64,000 bases of DNA from Lactobacillus acetotolerans DSM 20749 = JCM 3825 (lineage in GTDB: Bacteria; Bacillota; Bacilli; Lactobacillales; Lactobacillaceae), in NCBI RefSeq assembly GCF_001436775.1, contig NZ_AYZC01000001.1, forward strand, positions 1 to 64,000, read 5' to 3'. Made by a program: the position numbers and the translations under genes. Numbering within the stretch: position 1 is the stretch's first letter; each line of letters opens with the position of its first letter. This document shows positions 26,704-37,835 of the stretch, in pieces. The notes under the pieces were generated by a model, which saw nothing but the letters and a program-made list of their open reading frames with translations, did not search any database and had not been told where the DNA came from.

Positions 26704-28599
26704 TTATTCATCCTTTTTAAACATTTTTCGTAATTCATTCTGCCTAATTCGAACTATTATCAAATTGCCTTCGGCATCGTGGTATGGATCGGAGGTCTTA
26801 CGCAAATCATTTAGAATTTCACTACACTCCGCAGCTGACAACTTAGTCCGGCCACCAATTTCTCTTTTAGCCTGTTTGGCTGCAATCCGCTTAAACAAAC
26901 TGGCAAAATCGCCGTGATCCAGATTTAAGTAACTGTCTAAGATCCCCCGAACTGAATCTTCAACGTCGCCCTTAATCCAGGTTGGATACGAACGCATGAT
27001 AAAAGTGTTGTGGCCAAAATCATCTAGAAAAATACCAATTTTCTTAATATCATCTAATTTGGCTTTAATCTGGATAAAATCCAAATTGCCAAACTCTAAC
27101 ACAATCGGACTAAGTAAACCTTGCTGGGTAATCTTTTTATTAGAAATCATTTTCACGATTTTTGCAAAAGCAAGTCGTCGCCTTGCCGCAACCTGATCGA
27201 CCAAAAATAGGTCACCCTTATTATCAGCCAAAATATAAGTATCTGTCTGACCAATAAAAGTCAATTCGGGTAAGTTATTGGCTAAAGTTTCATCCCCAGA
27301 AGAGATTATCTCAGCGTTAGCCTTACTATCAGAAAATGGCATGAGCTGCTCCTGCTTTACTACGTTCTCATCCCAAGTTTTAGTTAAAATATAGCGATCG
27401 TCTTCACGAGGGGTATTCAGATCAACATACTTTGTGCTGCCTTTTTTTCTTGGTTCAGCTGTACTTACTTTTTCAGCAGCAGCTTCATGAACTTCGGCAT
27501 CGTCACTTGCACGTTTTGTATTAACTACATCCTTATTTAAGTTAAATTTTAGTTGATCAACTAGCGTATCCTGATTATTAGCTATATTACTAAACGCGTC
27601 AGACTGCTGCTCAATATTATTTACCAAAGCCTCGCTTACCGCACTTGTAATTAAACGGCTCAATGCTTTTTCTTTAGATAAACGGACCTCGCGCTTGGTT
27701 GGGTGCACATTAACATCCACAAGCAGCGGGTCAACGTGAATCGCAATAACCGCAACGGGATAATGCTTAGCAGCCAAGCGTGAACCATAACCATCCATTA
27801 CAGCTGAAGCCAGCTTAAAATTCCTAATATAGCGGCCATTGAGTAAAATTGAAATAAAATTACGGGTTGATCTTGTCAATTCTGGTTTAGACAGTAACCC
27901 ACTAACTTCAAAATCATTATCAGCCTTCTTAAACGGCAACATCTTTTCCGCAATGTGACGGCCATAAACATTGGCTACGGTTTGTTGAAGGTTACCATTT
28001 CCTGCGGTTCTGAGCAAAACTCTACCATTATTGGCTAAGGTGATTGAAATCTGTGGGTATCCCAGTGCAATTCTATTAACGATATCCACAATTTTCATAA
28101 TTTCAGTTCTAGGGCTGCGCAAATACTTTAAACGAGCAGGCGTATTATAGAACAAATCTTTAACAATTACCTGTGTTCCCTTACGTGCAGAAGCTTCTTC
28201 CTGGCTCTTCTTTACACCACCACTAAAACTAGCGTGTGTACCTATATCACCCTTAGTACTGGTTAAAATATCAACATGGGCAACCGCAGCGATTGAAGCC
28301 AGGGCCTCGCCTCTGAAACCTAAAGTAGCAACATTAAACAGATCATGTTCATTATTAATCTTGCTGGTTGCATGCCTGGTAAAAGCTAAATCAATTTGAT
28401 CACTGGCTATTCCAGAGCCATTATCCTGAACAATAATCTGTTTCAAGCCAGCGTCAACAAAGTCGATTCGGATTCTCGTGCTTCCAGCATCAATTGCGTT
28501 TTCAACTAATTCTTTAACAACACTGGCAGGACGTTCGATAACTTCCCCAGCCGCAATTTGGTTGGTTAAAGTTTCGGATAATTCATGAATTTGCGCCAT
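26704..28599 (-). CDS. mutL: DNA mismatch repair protein MutL with degenerate endonuclease motif
   Basis: MutL couples mismatch recognition by MutS to downstream repair. The N-terminal GHKL ATPase is intact, with VENAIDAGS, DNGSGI and GFRGEAL, and the RGTQVIV-like lid region. The C-terminal dimerisation domain is present. The endonuclease motif DQHAxxE, general in bacteria lacking MutH, reads DQVAARRR at residues 468-475. The late Cys/His-Gly-Arg-Pro metal motif is replaced by a DPYHDAEG sequence. Nuclease activity is therefore doubtful. The start overlaps the mutS stop by one base (TAATG). Length 631 aa is normal. Confidence 0.95.
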   Translation of the reverse strand: MAQIHELSETLTNQIAAGEVIERPASVVKELVENAIDAGSTRIRIDFVDAGLKQIIVQDNGSGIASDQIDLAFTRHATSKINNEHDLFNVATLGFRGEALASIAAVAHVDILTSTKGDIGTHASFSGGVKKSQEEASARKGTQVIVKDLFYNTPARLKYLRSPRTEIMKIVDIVNRIALGYPQISITLANNGRVLLRTAGNGNLQQTVANVYGRHIAEKMLPFKKADNDFEVSGLLSKPELTRSTRNFISILLNGRYIRNFKLASAVMDGYGSRLAAKHYPVAVIAIHVDPLLVDVNVHPTKREVRLSKEKALSRLITSAVSEALVNNIEQQSDAFSNIANNQDTLVDQLKFNLNKDVVNTKRASDDAEVHEAAAEKVSTAEPRKKGSTKYVDLNTPREDDRYILTKTWDENVVKQEQLMPFSDSKANAEIISSGDETLANNLPELTFIGQTDTYILADNKGDLFLVDQVAARRRLAFAKIVKMISNKKITQQGLLSPIVLEFGNLDFIQIKAKLDDIKKIGIFLDDFGHNTFIMRSYPTWIKGDVEDSVRGILDSYLNLDHGDFASLFKRIAAKQAKREIGGRTKLSAAECSEILNDLRKTSDPYHDAEGNLIIVRIRQNELRKMFKKDE

Positions 28600-31211
28600 T
28601 ATTTATCTTCATCCTTTAAATCTTCTTGCCAATTTTCGACCATCTGCATTACCTGCAGCGGCGTTTTATCTGCCAAATAAAGGTTAGAAATTTCATCTAC
28701 AACATCTTTTTCAGCACTCGAAACTTCTGGCTCATTATCGTCTTCATCTTGTGCTGCTTCTTGTTCGTCGTCATCATTTGAACTAGCAGAAAACAAGTCA
28801 AGCTGTTTACTCGTTGGTCCTAATTCACTACCTTGAGCCTCAAGTCGTTTAAGTAATTTAGTGGCTTCACGCAAAACCTTATTTGGCAAACCAGCTAATT
28901 GAGCTACGTGAATACCATAACTTTGGTCTGCCGGACCAGGTAAAACTTTATGTAAAAAGATCAACTTGCCATTTTCTTCGGTTGCACCAACGTGAATATT
29001 CTTCAAATGATCTAAAGTTTTATCAAGATCAGTCAATTCATGGAAGTGGGTTGCAAACAAAACTTTGGCACCAACTTCATTATTTAAATACATAACAATA
29101 GCTCCTGCTAGAGCCATCCCATCATAAGTTGCAGTACCACGGCCAATTTCATCAAACAAAACCAAACTTCTCTTAGTAGCATATTGCAAAGCATCATTAG
29201 CTTCGTTCATTTCTACCATAAAAGTACTTTGTCCAGAAATCAGGTCGTCGGCTGCACCGATTCGGGTAAAAATTTGGTCAAAGATCGGTAAATCGGCACT
29301 ATCTGCTGGAACAAAAGAACCAACCTGAGCCATTATGGCAATCAGGGCTACCTGCCGCATATAAGTACTCTTACCTGACATATTGGGACCGGTAATTAGA
29401 TAAATATCGGTATCAGAATCCATATGCGTATCATTTGGAATATAGGCTCCTGCCTTCATTACCTTCTCAACTACCGGGTGGCGCCCACCAACAATCTTAA
29501 TATCCTGGTTATCGGTGTGGAAACTTGGACGACAATAGTTATTCTGTTCAGCCACAGTCGCAAAGCCACAATACACATCTAGTGCGGCCAATTGACTAGC
29601 CAACTTTTGTAAGGCCGGGATATACTTCTTTACTTCTTCACGTAACTTGACAAACAAGTCATATTCAAGGTCTGTCGACTTCGATTGTGCTTCCAAAATC
29701 AAATTCTCGTGTTCCTTCAATTCAGGAGTAATGTAACGCTCTGCGTTTGCTAAAGTTTGTTTACGTGTATAGCGATCTAAAGGCACCTTATCCTTATTCG
29801 AATTAGTAACTTGAATATAGTAGCCAAACACCTTGTTATAGCCAACTTTCAAAGTCTCAATTCCGGTTTTCTTACGTTCTTCAGCCTCCATCTGGGCCAA
29901 CCATTTCTTACCATTATTCATTGCATCCCGGTAACGATCCAGTTGCTTATCTACGCCTGCACGAATTAAGCCACCTTCACTTGTCAAAACGGGCGGATCT
30001 TTAATTATGGTGGTAGTAATCATTTCAGCGACGCCCTTTAACGGATCAATTTTACTAGCAAAATCCTTTAAAGTTTTACTATCAGATTGGTTTAATGCGT
30101 CTAAAATAACCGGAACTGCCTGCAAGGAATGAGCAAGTTGTAATAATTCACGGGCATTAACATTGCCAAAAGCAATTCTCCCGGTTAATCGTTCCAAATC
30201 ATAAACACCTTTAAGGGCATCAATTACATTTTCTCTAGTAAAATAACCATCAAGCAAAGCTTGAACCATTTCTTGCCGGTGATTAAGACGATTGGTCGAT
30301 AAAAGTGGCCGGGCAAGCCATTGTTTAAGCAACCTGCCACCCATTGCAGTATGAGTTTTGTCTAAAACCCAAAAGAGGGAACCCATCTTTTTACCGTTTT
30401 TAGCAGAAGCAGTCAGTTCCAGATTATTTTGCACAGTATGCGACATCTGTAAGTATTGACTAACTTCGTAACTCTTAGCAATCTGCAGGTGGGCTAAACT
30501 GCGTTTTTGGGTCGTCAAGAGGTAGCCAACCAGCTGTTTAACTGCTTCTTTTTCTGCACCGTTGGTTAACTTTTGCTCAACGTAAGAAACTTCGGCATGT
30601 TTACCCTTAAGCTGAATGGGTTTTGAAACGGTAATATTGGTCTTGTGCATAAAATCCTTATCTTTATCAGTTAATGGGCCGTTATACACAACTTCTTTGG
30701 TTCTTAATGACAATAATTCATTAGAAACCGCAGCAAAACTCTTTAGGTGGGTAGCATAAATTTCACCGGTAGATAAATCACTATAGGCTAAGCCAAAACC
30801 GCTCTTGGTTGTTACAACCGATGTTAAATAATTAGAATCCTTAGCATCATTTGGATTGTCATTCATCATCGTTCCCGGCGTAACCAATTGAATGATGCCA
30901 CGCTTAACCATGCCCTTAGCTTTTTTCGGATCTTCTAGTTGCTCACAAAGTGCAACCTTATAACCCTTTTCTACTAAAGTATTCACATAGGTTTCCACAG
31001 CTGCATGCGGCACACCAGCCATTGGAATCGGATGTTTGGTCTTGTTAGAACGGTGCGTCAAAGTTAACTCTAGAAGTTGAGCCCCTTTAACCGCATCATC
31101 TTCAAATAATTCGTAAAAATCACCGACGCGATAAAAAAGAAAGGCATCAGGATACTGCTTTTTAATTTCATAATATTGCTCCATCATCGGAGTCGTACTT
31201 GATTTAGCCAT
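28599..31211 (-). CDS. mutS: DNA mismatch repair protein MutS
   Basis: MutS recognises base mismatches and small loops. The 870-aa protein has the mismatch-contacting RVGDFYELFEDD near residue 30, connector, lever and clamp regions, Walker A GPNMSGKST and the DEIGRGTATYDG Walker B. An acidic linker precedes a C-terminal helix. It is the first gene of the operon mutS-mutL-ruvA-ruvB-yajC. Confidence 0.97.
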   Translation of the reverse strand: MAKSSTTPMMEQYYEIKKQYPDAFLFYRVGDFYELFEDDAVKGAQLLELTLTHRSNKTKHPIPMAGVPHAAVETYVNTLVEKGYKVALCEQLEDPKKAKGMVKRGIIQLVTPGTMMNDNPNDAKDSNYLTSVVTTKSGFGLAYSDLSTGEIYATHLKSFAAVSNELLSLRTKEVVYNGPLTDKDKDFMHKTNITVSKPIQLKGKHAEVSYVEQKLTNGAEKEAVKQLVGYLLTTQKRSLAHLQIAKSYEVSQYLQMSHTVQNNLELTASAKNGKKMGSLFWVLDKTHTAMGGRLLKQWLARPLLSTNRLNHRQEMVQALLDGYFTRENVIDALKGVYDLERLTGRIAFGNVNARELLQLAHSLQAVPVILDALNQSDSKTLKDFASKIDPLKGVAEMITTTIIKDPPVLTSEGGLIRAGVDKQLDRYRDAMNNGKKWLAQMEAEERKKTGIETLKVGYNKVFGYYIQVTNSNKDKVPLDRYTRKQTLANAERYITPELKEHENLILEAQSKSTDLEYDLFVKLREEVKKYIPALQKLASQLAALDVYCGFATVAEQNNYCRPSFHTDNQDIKIVGGRHPVVEKVMKAGAYIPNDTHMDSDTDIYLITGPNMSGKSTYMRQVALIAIMAQVGSFVPADSADLPIFDQIFTRIGAADDLISGQSTFMVEMNEANDALQYATKRSLVLFDEIGRGTATYDGMALAGAIVMYLNNEVGAKVLFATHFHELTDLDKTLDHLKNIHVGATEENGKLIFLHKVLPGPADQSYGIHVAQLAGLPNKVLREATKLLKRLEAQGSELGPTSKQLDLFSASSNDDDEQEAAQDEDDNEPEVSSAEKDVVDEISNLYLADKTPLQVMQMVENWQEDLKDEDK

Positions 31212-31264
31212 TTTTCCTCTTTTTCTTTCCTCTTTTACTGCTAACTATTATACGCTAAAGAATA

Positions 31265-31298
31265 GAACAAAAAAAAGATCGCTTCACGCGATCTTTTT
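31265..31298 (-). terminator. Terminator of groESL
   Basis: AAAAAGATCGC, TTCAC loop, GCGATCTTTTT forms an 11-bp stem about 30 bp after groL. A strong T tract follows on the minus strand. The other strand would also terminate. Confidence 0.85.
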
Positions 31299-31325
31299 AG
31301 AATTATTTTGATCAGTAATCTTTAA

Positions 31326-32963
<1,638 letters not shown>

Positions 32964-32967
32964 TTAA

Positions 32968-33252
32968 TTATTTAACAATTGCTAAAATATCTTTTTCATG
33001 AAGGACTAAGTACTTCTGACCCTCGTATTTAACGTTAGTACCTGAATACTTATCGTATAAAACGACGTCGCCCTTCTTAACAGTCATAGGTATTCTTTTA
33101 CCATCATCGGCATAAGCGCCTTCACCTACAGCGACAACTTCGCCTTCAGTTGGCTTTTGTTTAGCATTAGATGCAAGGACGATTCCGCCAACAGTCTTTT
33201 CTTCTTCTTCTTTAACTTTTACGATCACGCGATCACCAATTGGTTGTAACAC
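32968..33252 (-). CDS. groS: Co-chaperonin GroES (10 kDa)
   Basis: The lid of the GroEL chamber. The 94-aa protein has [11 protein letters not shown] at the N-terminus, the mobile loop around [10 protein letters not shown] and the ending [11 protein letters not shown]. The start codon is GTG at 33252, 7 nt after AGGAGG. It precedes groL by 19 bp. Confidence 0.98.
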   Translation of the reverse strand: MLQPIGDRVIVKVKEEEEKTVGGIVLASNAKQKPTEGEVVAVGEGAYADDGKRIPMTVKKGDVVLYDKYSGTNVKYEGQKYLVLHEKDILAIVK

Positions 33253-33295
33253 GTTTGTCCCTCCTAAAAATATTTTTATATATCATTTATTATGA

Positions 33296-33322
33296 TTAGC
33301 ACTCCATTTGGTCAAGTGCTAA
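33296..33322. promoter_or_regulatory. CIRCE operator 1 (HrcA site) of groESL
   Basis: TTAGCACTC, a 9-bp spacer and AAGTGCTAA match the CIRCE consensus with one change. It lies between the promoter and groS. HrcA itself is not encoded in this window. Confidence 0.93.
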
Positions 33323-33334
33323 CTTACAAATATT

Positions 33335-33363
33335 ATAGTACCCCCTTTTTGAAGATAATGCAA
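33335..33363 (-). promoter_or_regulatory. groESL promoter
   Basis: TTGCAT (33358-33363) and TACTAT (33335-33340) are 17 bp apart. A TATAAT overlaps just downstream. The promoter is enclosed by the two CIRCE operators. Confidence 0.65.
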
Positions 33364-33370
33364 GAGAAAA

Positions 33371-33397
33371 TTAGCACTTTTCTACTTTAAGTGCTAA
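33371..33397. promoter_or_regulatory. CIRCE operator 2 (HrcA site) of groESL
   Basis: TTAGCACTT, 9-bp spacer, AAGTGCTAA is a perfect 9-bp inverted repeat. It lies just upstream of the -35, also about 90 bp before the divergent scrB pseudogene. Confidence 0.93.
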
Positions 33398-33484
33398 TTT
33401 CTACTAAATAAAAGATCAAAAATAACTAATAATTAAGGTAGAATATTAATCATAAGAATATAAATTCTAAATGGAGAATAAATC

Positions 33485-34943
33485 ATGAATTGGACCACAG
33501 AGAAAAGATACTTACCATATGACAAATGGCCAAAAGAAGTTTTAAAGCAGTTGCAAAAACAAGCTGCTAGATCTAAATACCAAATGCACTATCATTTGCA
33601 TCCCATCTCCGGTTTGATCAATGATCCCAACGGCTTTTCTTACCTTTAACGGTAAATACCACTTATTTTGCCAATCATATCCTTTTGGACCTGTTCACGG
33701 CCTTAAATCTTGGGTACATTTTAAGTCAAAGGATTTAGTCCATTGGAAATATTTAGGCTTAGCTATCAAGCCAGATACCATGGCTGATTCACACGGTGCC
33801 TATTCAGGTTCTGCCAAAACAATTGGTAATAAACTTTTCATCATGTATACGGGTAATCACCGTGACAAAAACTGGAAAAGAGTTCCATACCAAATTGGAG
33901 CCTGGATGGATAAAAATGGTACGGTTCAAGATAAACATATTCTTTTTAAAAATCCTAGTTATATTACTGAACACTTTCGTGATCCCCAAATACTAAAAGA
34001 AAATGGACATTACTATGCCCTCGTCGGCGCTCAAGATTCTGTAAACAAACACGGACACATCGACCTTTGGCAATCTGATGATCTAAAGGATTGGCATGAA
34101 TTAGGTTTCTTAAAATTTAGTAAACACAACATGGGTTACATGATTGAGTGCCCTAACTTAGTAAAATTTAACGGCAAAGTTATCTTAATTTTCTGCCCGC
34201 AAGGATTAGATAAGAAAGTCGCTGAATATGACAATATTTATCCTAATATGTATGTCATTGGCGACAAAATTGATTGGGAAAATCATAAAATTATCAATTC
34301 AGGCAAGTTAAAAAATTTAGACGACGAATTTGATGTTTATGCTAGCCAAGCTTTCAATGCTCCTGATGGCAAAGTGTATGAAATCAGCTGGGTAGGCTTG
34401 CCTGATACTACTTACCCCACTGATAGTGAAAATTGGGCAAACTGCCTAAGCCAGGTTAAGGAATTAACTATCGAAAACGGCAAATTAATGCAAAGGCCTG
34501 TACCTGCAATGAAATCACTCCACTATGACGAAGAGAAAATAAGCAGGGATTTTGTCAAAAATAATGTTAGTGGACAATATGAACTAAAAATTACCATCCC
34601 AGCAAATAAACAGGGAACTTTACACTTAGCAGCAAACGAGGATTTAAGCCAAAGCCTGCAAATAATTTTCGATACTGAAAATGGCTCATTGACCTTAGAT
34701 CGATCTAAAGCTGGTAAGCCAGTTTCAGTCAAATACGGTCAAAGCAGGATCATCAAATTTGCAGAAAAGAAAGAATTAAAGCTCGACATTTTCGTCGACC
34801 ATTCTTTAATAGAAATTTTTGCAAATGATGGTGAACACGTCATGACTGGCCGTTACTTTTCTAATCCTGAAGATCAAAAAATTGTTTTGGATAAAAATAG
34901 TGAATGCCAGGGCAAATTTTGGAAAATAAAATCTATTTTATAG
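33485..34943 (+). pseudogene. scrB: Sucrose-6-phosphate hydrolase (GH32), inactivated by a +1 frameshift
   Basis: A GH32 invertase that would split sucrose-6-phosphate or a related beta-fructoside. The first frame from ATG 33485 (GGAGAA upstream) covers about 53 residues and contains the nucleophile motif NDPNG. One extra C at 33643-33644 brings a TAA at 33647. The second frame continues from 33645 with YHLF, FRDPQIL, the acid/base motif IECPNL and a C-terminal beta-sandwich. Removing one C restores a continuous GH32 protein of about 485 aa. The ATG at 33621 in the second frame would leave out the nucleophile, so no active enzyme is expected unless it is a sequencing error. No PTS or regulator gene is adjacent. 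Confidence 0.88.
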
Positions 34944-34978
34944 ACAAAAAAATTCTCAAAAGCCAAACACTTTTGAGA
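34942..34978 (-). terminator. Terminator of rex
   Basis: TCTCAAAAG and CTTTTGAGA form a 9-bp stem (34954-34978). On the minus strand it is followed by a run of seven T after AA. It lies about 35 bp after the rex stop. Confidence 0.75.
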
Positions 34979-35012
34979 CATATTATGGTTATTAAAATAA
35001 ATTATTAGCGTA

Positions 35013-35666
35013 TTACTTTGATTTATCCGTTTTATCAGACTTATCTGAATTCAAGAAGTAAATCAATGTCTGTAATTCTGTAGCCAAATCAACATTTTGA
35101 ACACGAATATTTGAAGGAGCAGAAAGCCGAATTGGCGTAAAGTTCATGATTCCTTTAATTCCTGCTTCTACCATATCATCAGCTGTTTTCTGAGCAGCAG
35201 TAGATGGAACAGTTAAGATAGCAATTGAAATTTGCTGATCACTTAACTGCTTCTTTAATTCACTCATGTCATAAACTGGTACACCACTTAAAATTTTACC
35301 AGTGATATCTTTATTAATATCAAATGCACACGAAATGCGAATATTGTTGCTCCGCTTAAAATTATAATTAAGCAAAGCGTGACCCAAATTACCTACCCCA
35401 ACTAAAGCAACGTTAGTTAAAGTATCTTGGTTTAGAATCTTCTTAAAAAATGTTAACAGATTTTTTACATCATAACCGTAACCACGTTTGCCTAAGGCAC
35501 CGAAATAAGAAAAATCACGCCGAATTGAAGCACTATCTACTTGTACTGCTTCAGATAACTCAGTTGAAGAAACTTTTTCTTTGCCTTCATCATTTAAAAT
35601 AATGAGATAACGATAATAAAGCGGCAAGCGCTTCGCTGTTGCCTTGGGAATTTTTATTTTTTCCAT
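35013..35666 (-). CDS. rex: Redox-sensing transcriptional repressor Rex
   Basis: Rex senses the NADH/NAD+ ratio and represses fermentative and electron-transfer genes when NADH is low. The 217-aa protein has an N-terminal winged helix ([30 protein letters not shown]) and a Rossmann fold with [10 protein letters not shown] (89-98). ATG 35666 is preceded by GGAGG; the ORF opens 18 codons earlier, but those overlap this site. Location near groESL and the ABC-F and tsaD genes matches Bacillus ydi order. Confidence 0.95.
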   Translation of the reverse strand: MEKIKIPKATAKRLPLYYRYLIILNDEGKEKVSSTELSEAVQVDSASIRRDFSYFGALGKRGYGYDVKNLLTFFKKILNQDTLTNVALVGVGNLGHALLNYNFKRSNNIRISCAFDINKDITGKILSGVPVYDMSELKKQLSDQQISIAILTVPSTAAQKTADDMVEAGIKGIMNFTPIRLSAPSNIRVQNVDLATELQTLIYFLNSDKSDKTDKSK

Positions 35667-35824
35667 TGTACAATCCTCCAGTAAGTATTCCATGTTTGTG
35701 AATGAGCAATTAAGTACCACTATCTTACCTACAAAGCAACGGCATTTGCAAGTATTTTTTTCACAATCTTTGAGATTTCACTAAATCATAATATTTGGTT
35801 AATAAATTAGAAATTTGGAGTATA

Positions 35825-35833
35825 TGATAGAAT
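35825..35833 (+). promoter_or_regulatory. Extended -10 promoter of the ABC-F gene
   Basis: TGATAGAAT forms an extended -10 with TAGAAT at 35828-35833. The -35 is weak. It lies 19 bp before the ABC-F start codon. Confidence 0.45.
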
Positions 35834-35851
35834 GTTTTTAGGTGAAAAATA

Positions 35852-37774
35852 ATGATTATTGCACAAGGACACAACTTAGAAAAACAATTTGGCGCTAATA
35901 CTCTATTCAGCAAAGTTAACTTTTCAATTGACTCAAATGCGCGAATCGGGTTGGTTGGCCCTAATGGTGTTGGCAAAACCACCCTGCTGAAAATTATGAT
36001 GGGTGAAGAAGAACCGACCCACGGACAATTTACGGTTAACAAGGGAATTGATGTTGGCTATATCGCGCAGGAAAATGCACTAAATGAAGATAAAAGCATT
36101 TGGGATGAGATGCTTTCTGTTTTTAATCCACTCATTAAAGCGGGCAAGAAGATGCAGCAGATGCAAGAAGACATTGCTGATCATCCTGAAGACAAGAAAT
36201 TACTTAAACAGTATGACCAAATGCAGTTCAACTTTGAACAACAAGGCGGGTATACCTACCAATCAGACATCAAGAGTATTTTGAATGGATTTAACTTTCC
36301 AGAAAAAACTTGGAGCAAAAAGATAGCAAGTCTTTCTGGTGGTGAGAAGACACGTTTGGCCTTTGTTAAGCTGCTTTTACGCAAACCGGCACTACTCTTA
36401 CTTGATGAGCCTACCAACTACTTAGATCTTGATACGTTGGACTGGTTAGAGAATTTCCTTAAAGGTTATTCCGGTGCCATCTTATTTGTTTCCCACGACC
36501 AATATTTCTTAGACCACTTGGCAAGCCAAATCTTTGAGTTACAATTCGGCAAACTAACTGCCTTTAAAGGAAATTATTCTCAATATGTCGCCGAGCGGGA
36601 ACTACGTAATCGCCAGCAGGAAGAAGCTTACGAAAAACAACAGGAAAAAATTAAGAAGGATCAAGAATTTATCCAAAAGAACCTGGTTCGGGCCACAACA
36701 ACTAAGAGGGCGCAAAGTAGACGCAAACAATTAGAAAAAATTGACCGCATTAAGCCGCCTAAGCATAAGAATAAAGTAAGAATTCAATTTAAGAGTGAAA
36801 GACCATCTGGCAAAGAAGTTTTGATTTTAAATAATTTAATCATCGGTTACCCCAATAAGACGATGGTTAAAGATATTTCTTTTCAAATCAATAAAGGTGA
36901 CCGCGTAGCCGTAATTGGTCCCAACGGGATCGGCAAGTCTACTTTACTTAAAACCATTATGAAGCAGCTTACCCCTAAAGGCGGATCCATTAAGTACGGT
37001 GCATCCCTCGATATTGGTTACTATGACCAAGAGTTACAGCGGTTAGATCCAAGTAAAACCGTTTTGGACACCATTTGGGATCGTCACAAAACCATGCCTG
37101 AACGCAATGTTCGCTCAATTTTGGCGAGTTTTCTTTTTACGGCGAAAGATATCGATAAAACCGTGGGGCAACTATCCGGTGGACAAAAAGCCCGGTTAAC
37201 CCTAACTGTCCTCTCACTTGAACACAACAACTTCTTACTAATGGATGAACCGACCAACCATTTAGACATTGAGGCTAAAGAAGTCTTAGAAAAAGCCCTG
37301 CAAAAATTTGATGGTACCATACTATTCGTTTCTCACGACCGTTACTTCATTAATCAGTTGGCAAACAAGGTCGTCTCGATTAACCACCAACGCGCCAAGA
37401 TTTATAATGGCGATTATTCATACTATTTGGATGAAAAAGCTAAACAGGCTGCGGCAACCCAGAAAGATGCCGACACGCAAGATACCCAACCGGTTAAGAA
37501 AGTTAACAAACAGAAACTTTCTTATCAAGAGCAAAAGCAACATGAATCACAGAAACGAAAATTAAAGAGAAAAGTTGACCAGGTTGAAAAACAAATTGAG
37601 CAACTAGAACAAAAACAGAAAGAGATTCAAAAGCAAATGGCGAATCCTGAGATTGCCACTAATTTTAATAAATTAGGTCCTCTCCAAGAAAAATTATCTA
37701 CTGTTAAAAAGCAAATAGATAGTGCAAATGATGATTGGGGACAGGCAATTGACGAATTAGATAAATTTGAATAA
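35852..37774 (+). CDS. ydiF: ABC-F family ATPase (YdiF-like)
   Basis: A 640-aa soluble protein with two ABC ATPase domains and no membrane domain. Walker A motifs are GPNGVGKT (36-43) and GPNGIGKS near 356; signatures are LSGGEKTRLA and LSGGQKARLT, each followed by LLLDEPTNYLD or LLMDEPTNHLD. An inter-domain linker of basic helices and a C-terminal coiled coil (about 555-640) are present. ABC-F proteins act on the ribosome E site to rescue or regulate translation. Subfamily assignment is by context next to rex and tsaD. AGGTGA precedes the ATG. Confidence 0.92.
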   Translation: MIIAQGHNLEKQFGANTLFSKVNFSIDSNARIGLVGPNGVGKTTLLKIMMGEEEPTHGQFTVNKGIDVGYIAQENALNEDKSIWDEMLSVFNPLIKAGKKMQQMQEDIADHPEDKKLLKQYDQMQFNFEQQGGYTYQSDIKSILNGFNFPEKTWSKKIASLSGGEKTRLAFVKLLLRKPALLLLDEPTNYLDLDTLDWLENFLKGYSGAILFVSHDQYFLDHLASQIFELQFGKLTAFKGNYSQYVAERELRNRQQEEAYEKQQEKIKKDQEFIQKNLVRATTTKRAQSRRKQLEKIDRIKPPKHKNKVRIQFKSERPSGKEVLILNNLIIGYPNKTMVKDISFQINKGDRVAVIGPNGIGKSTLLKTIMKQLTPKGGSIKYGASLDIGYYDQELQRLDPSKTVLDTIWDRHKTMPERNVRSILASFLFTAKDIDKTVGQLSGGQKARLTLTVLSLEHNNFLLMDEPTNHLDIEAKEVLEKALQKFDGTILFVSHDRYFINQLANKVVSINHQRAKIYNGDYSYYLDEKAKQAAATQKDADTQDTQPVKKVNKQKLSYQEQKQHESQKRKLKRKVDQVEKQIEQLEQKQKEIQKQMANPEIATNFNKLGPLQEKLSTVKKQIDSANDDWGQAIDELDKFE

Positions 37775-37775
37775 C

Positions 37776-37818
37776 AAAAATGGCTTAAGAGAATGATTCC
37801 TTCTTAAGCCATTTTTTA
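37776..37818. terminator. Bidirectional terminator between the ABC-F gene and tsaD
   Basis: AAAAATGGCTTAAGA and its complement form a 15-bp stem with an 11-nt loop and T tracts on both strands. Confidence 0.9.
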
Positions 37819-37835
37819 TGCTTTTAAATTGCTAT

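Noticed and set aside
35696-35766. TTGTGAA and TTCACAA half sites upstream of rex, as a possible Rex operator
   Set aside because: They are 57 bp apart; a Rex operator needs both halves about 6 bp apart.
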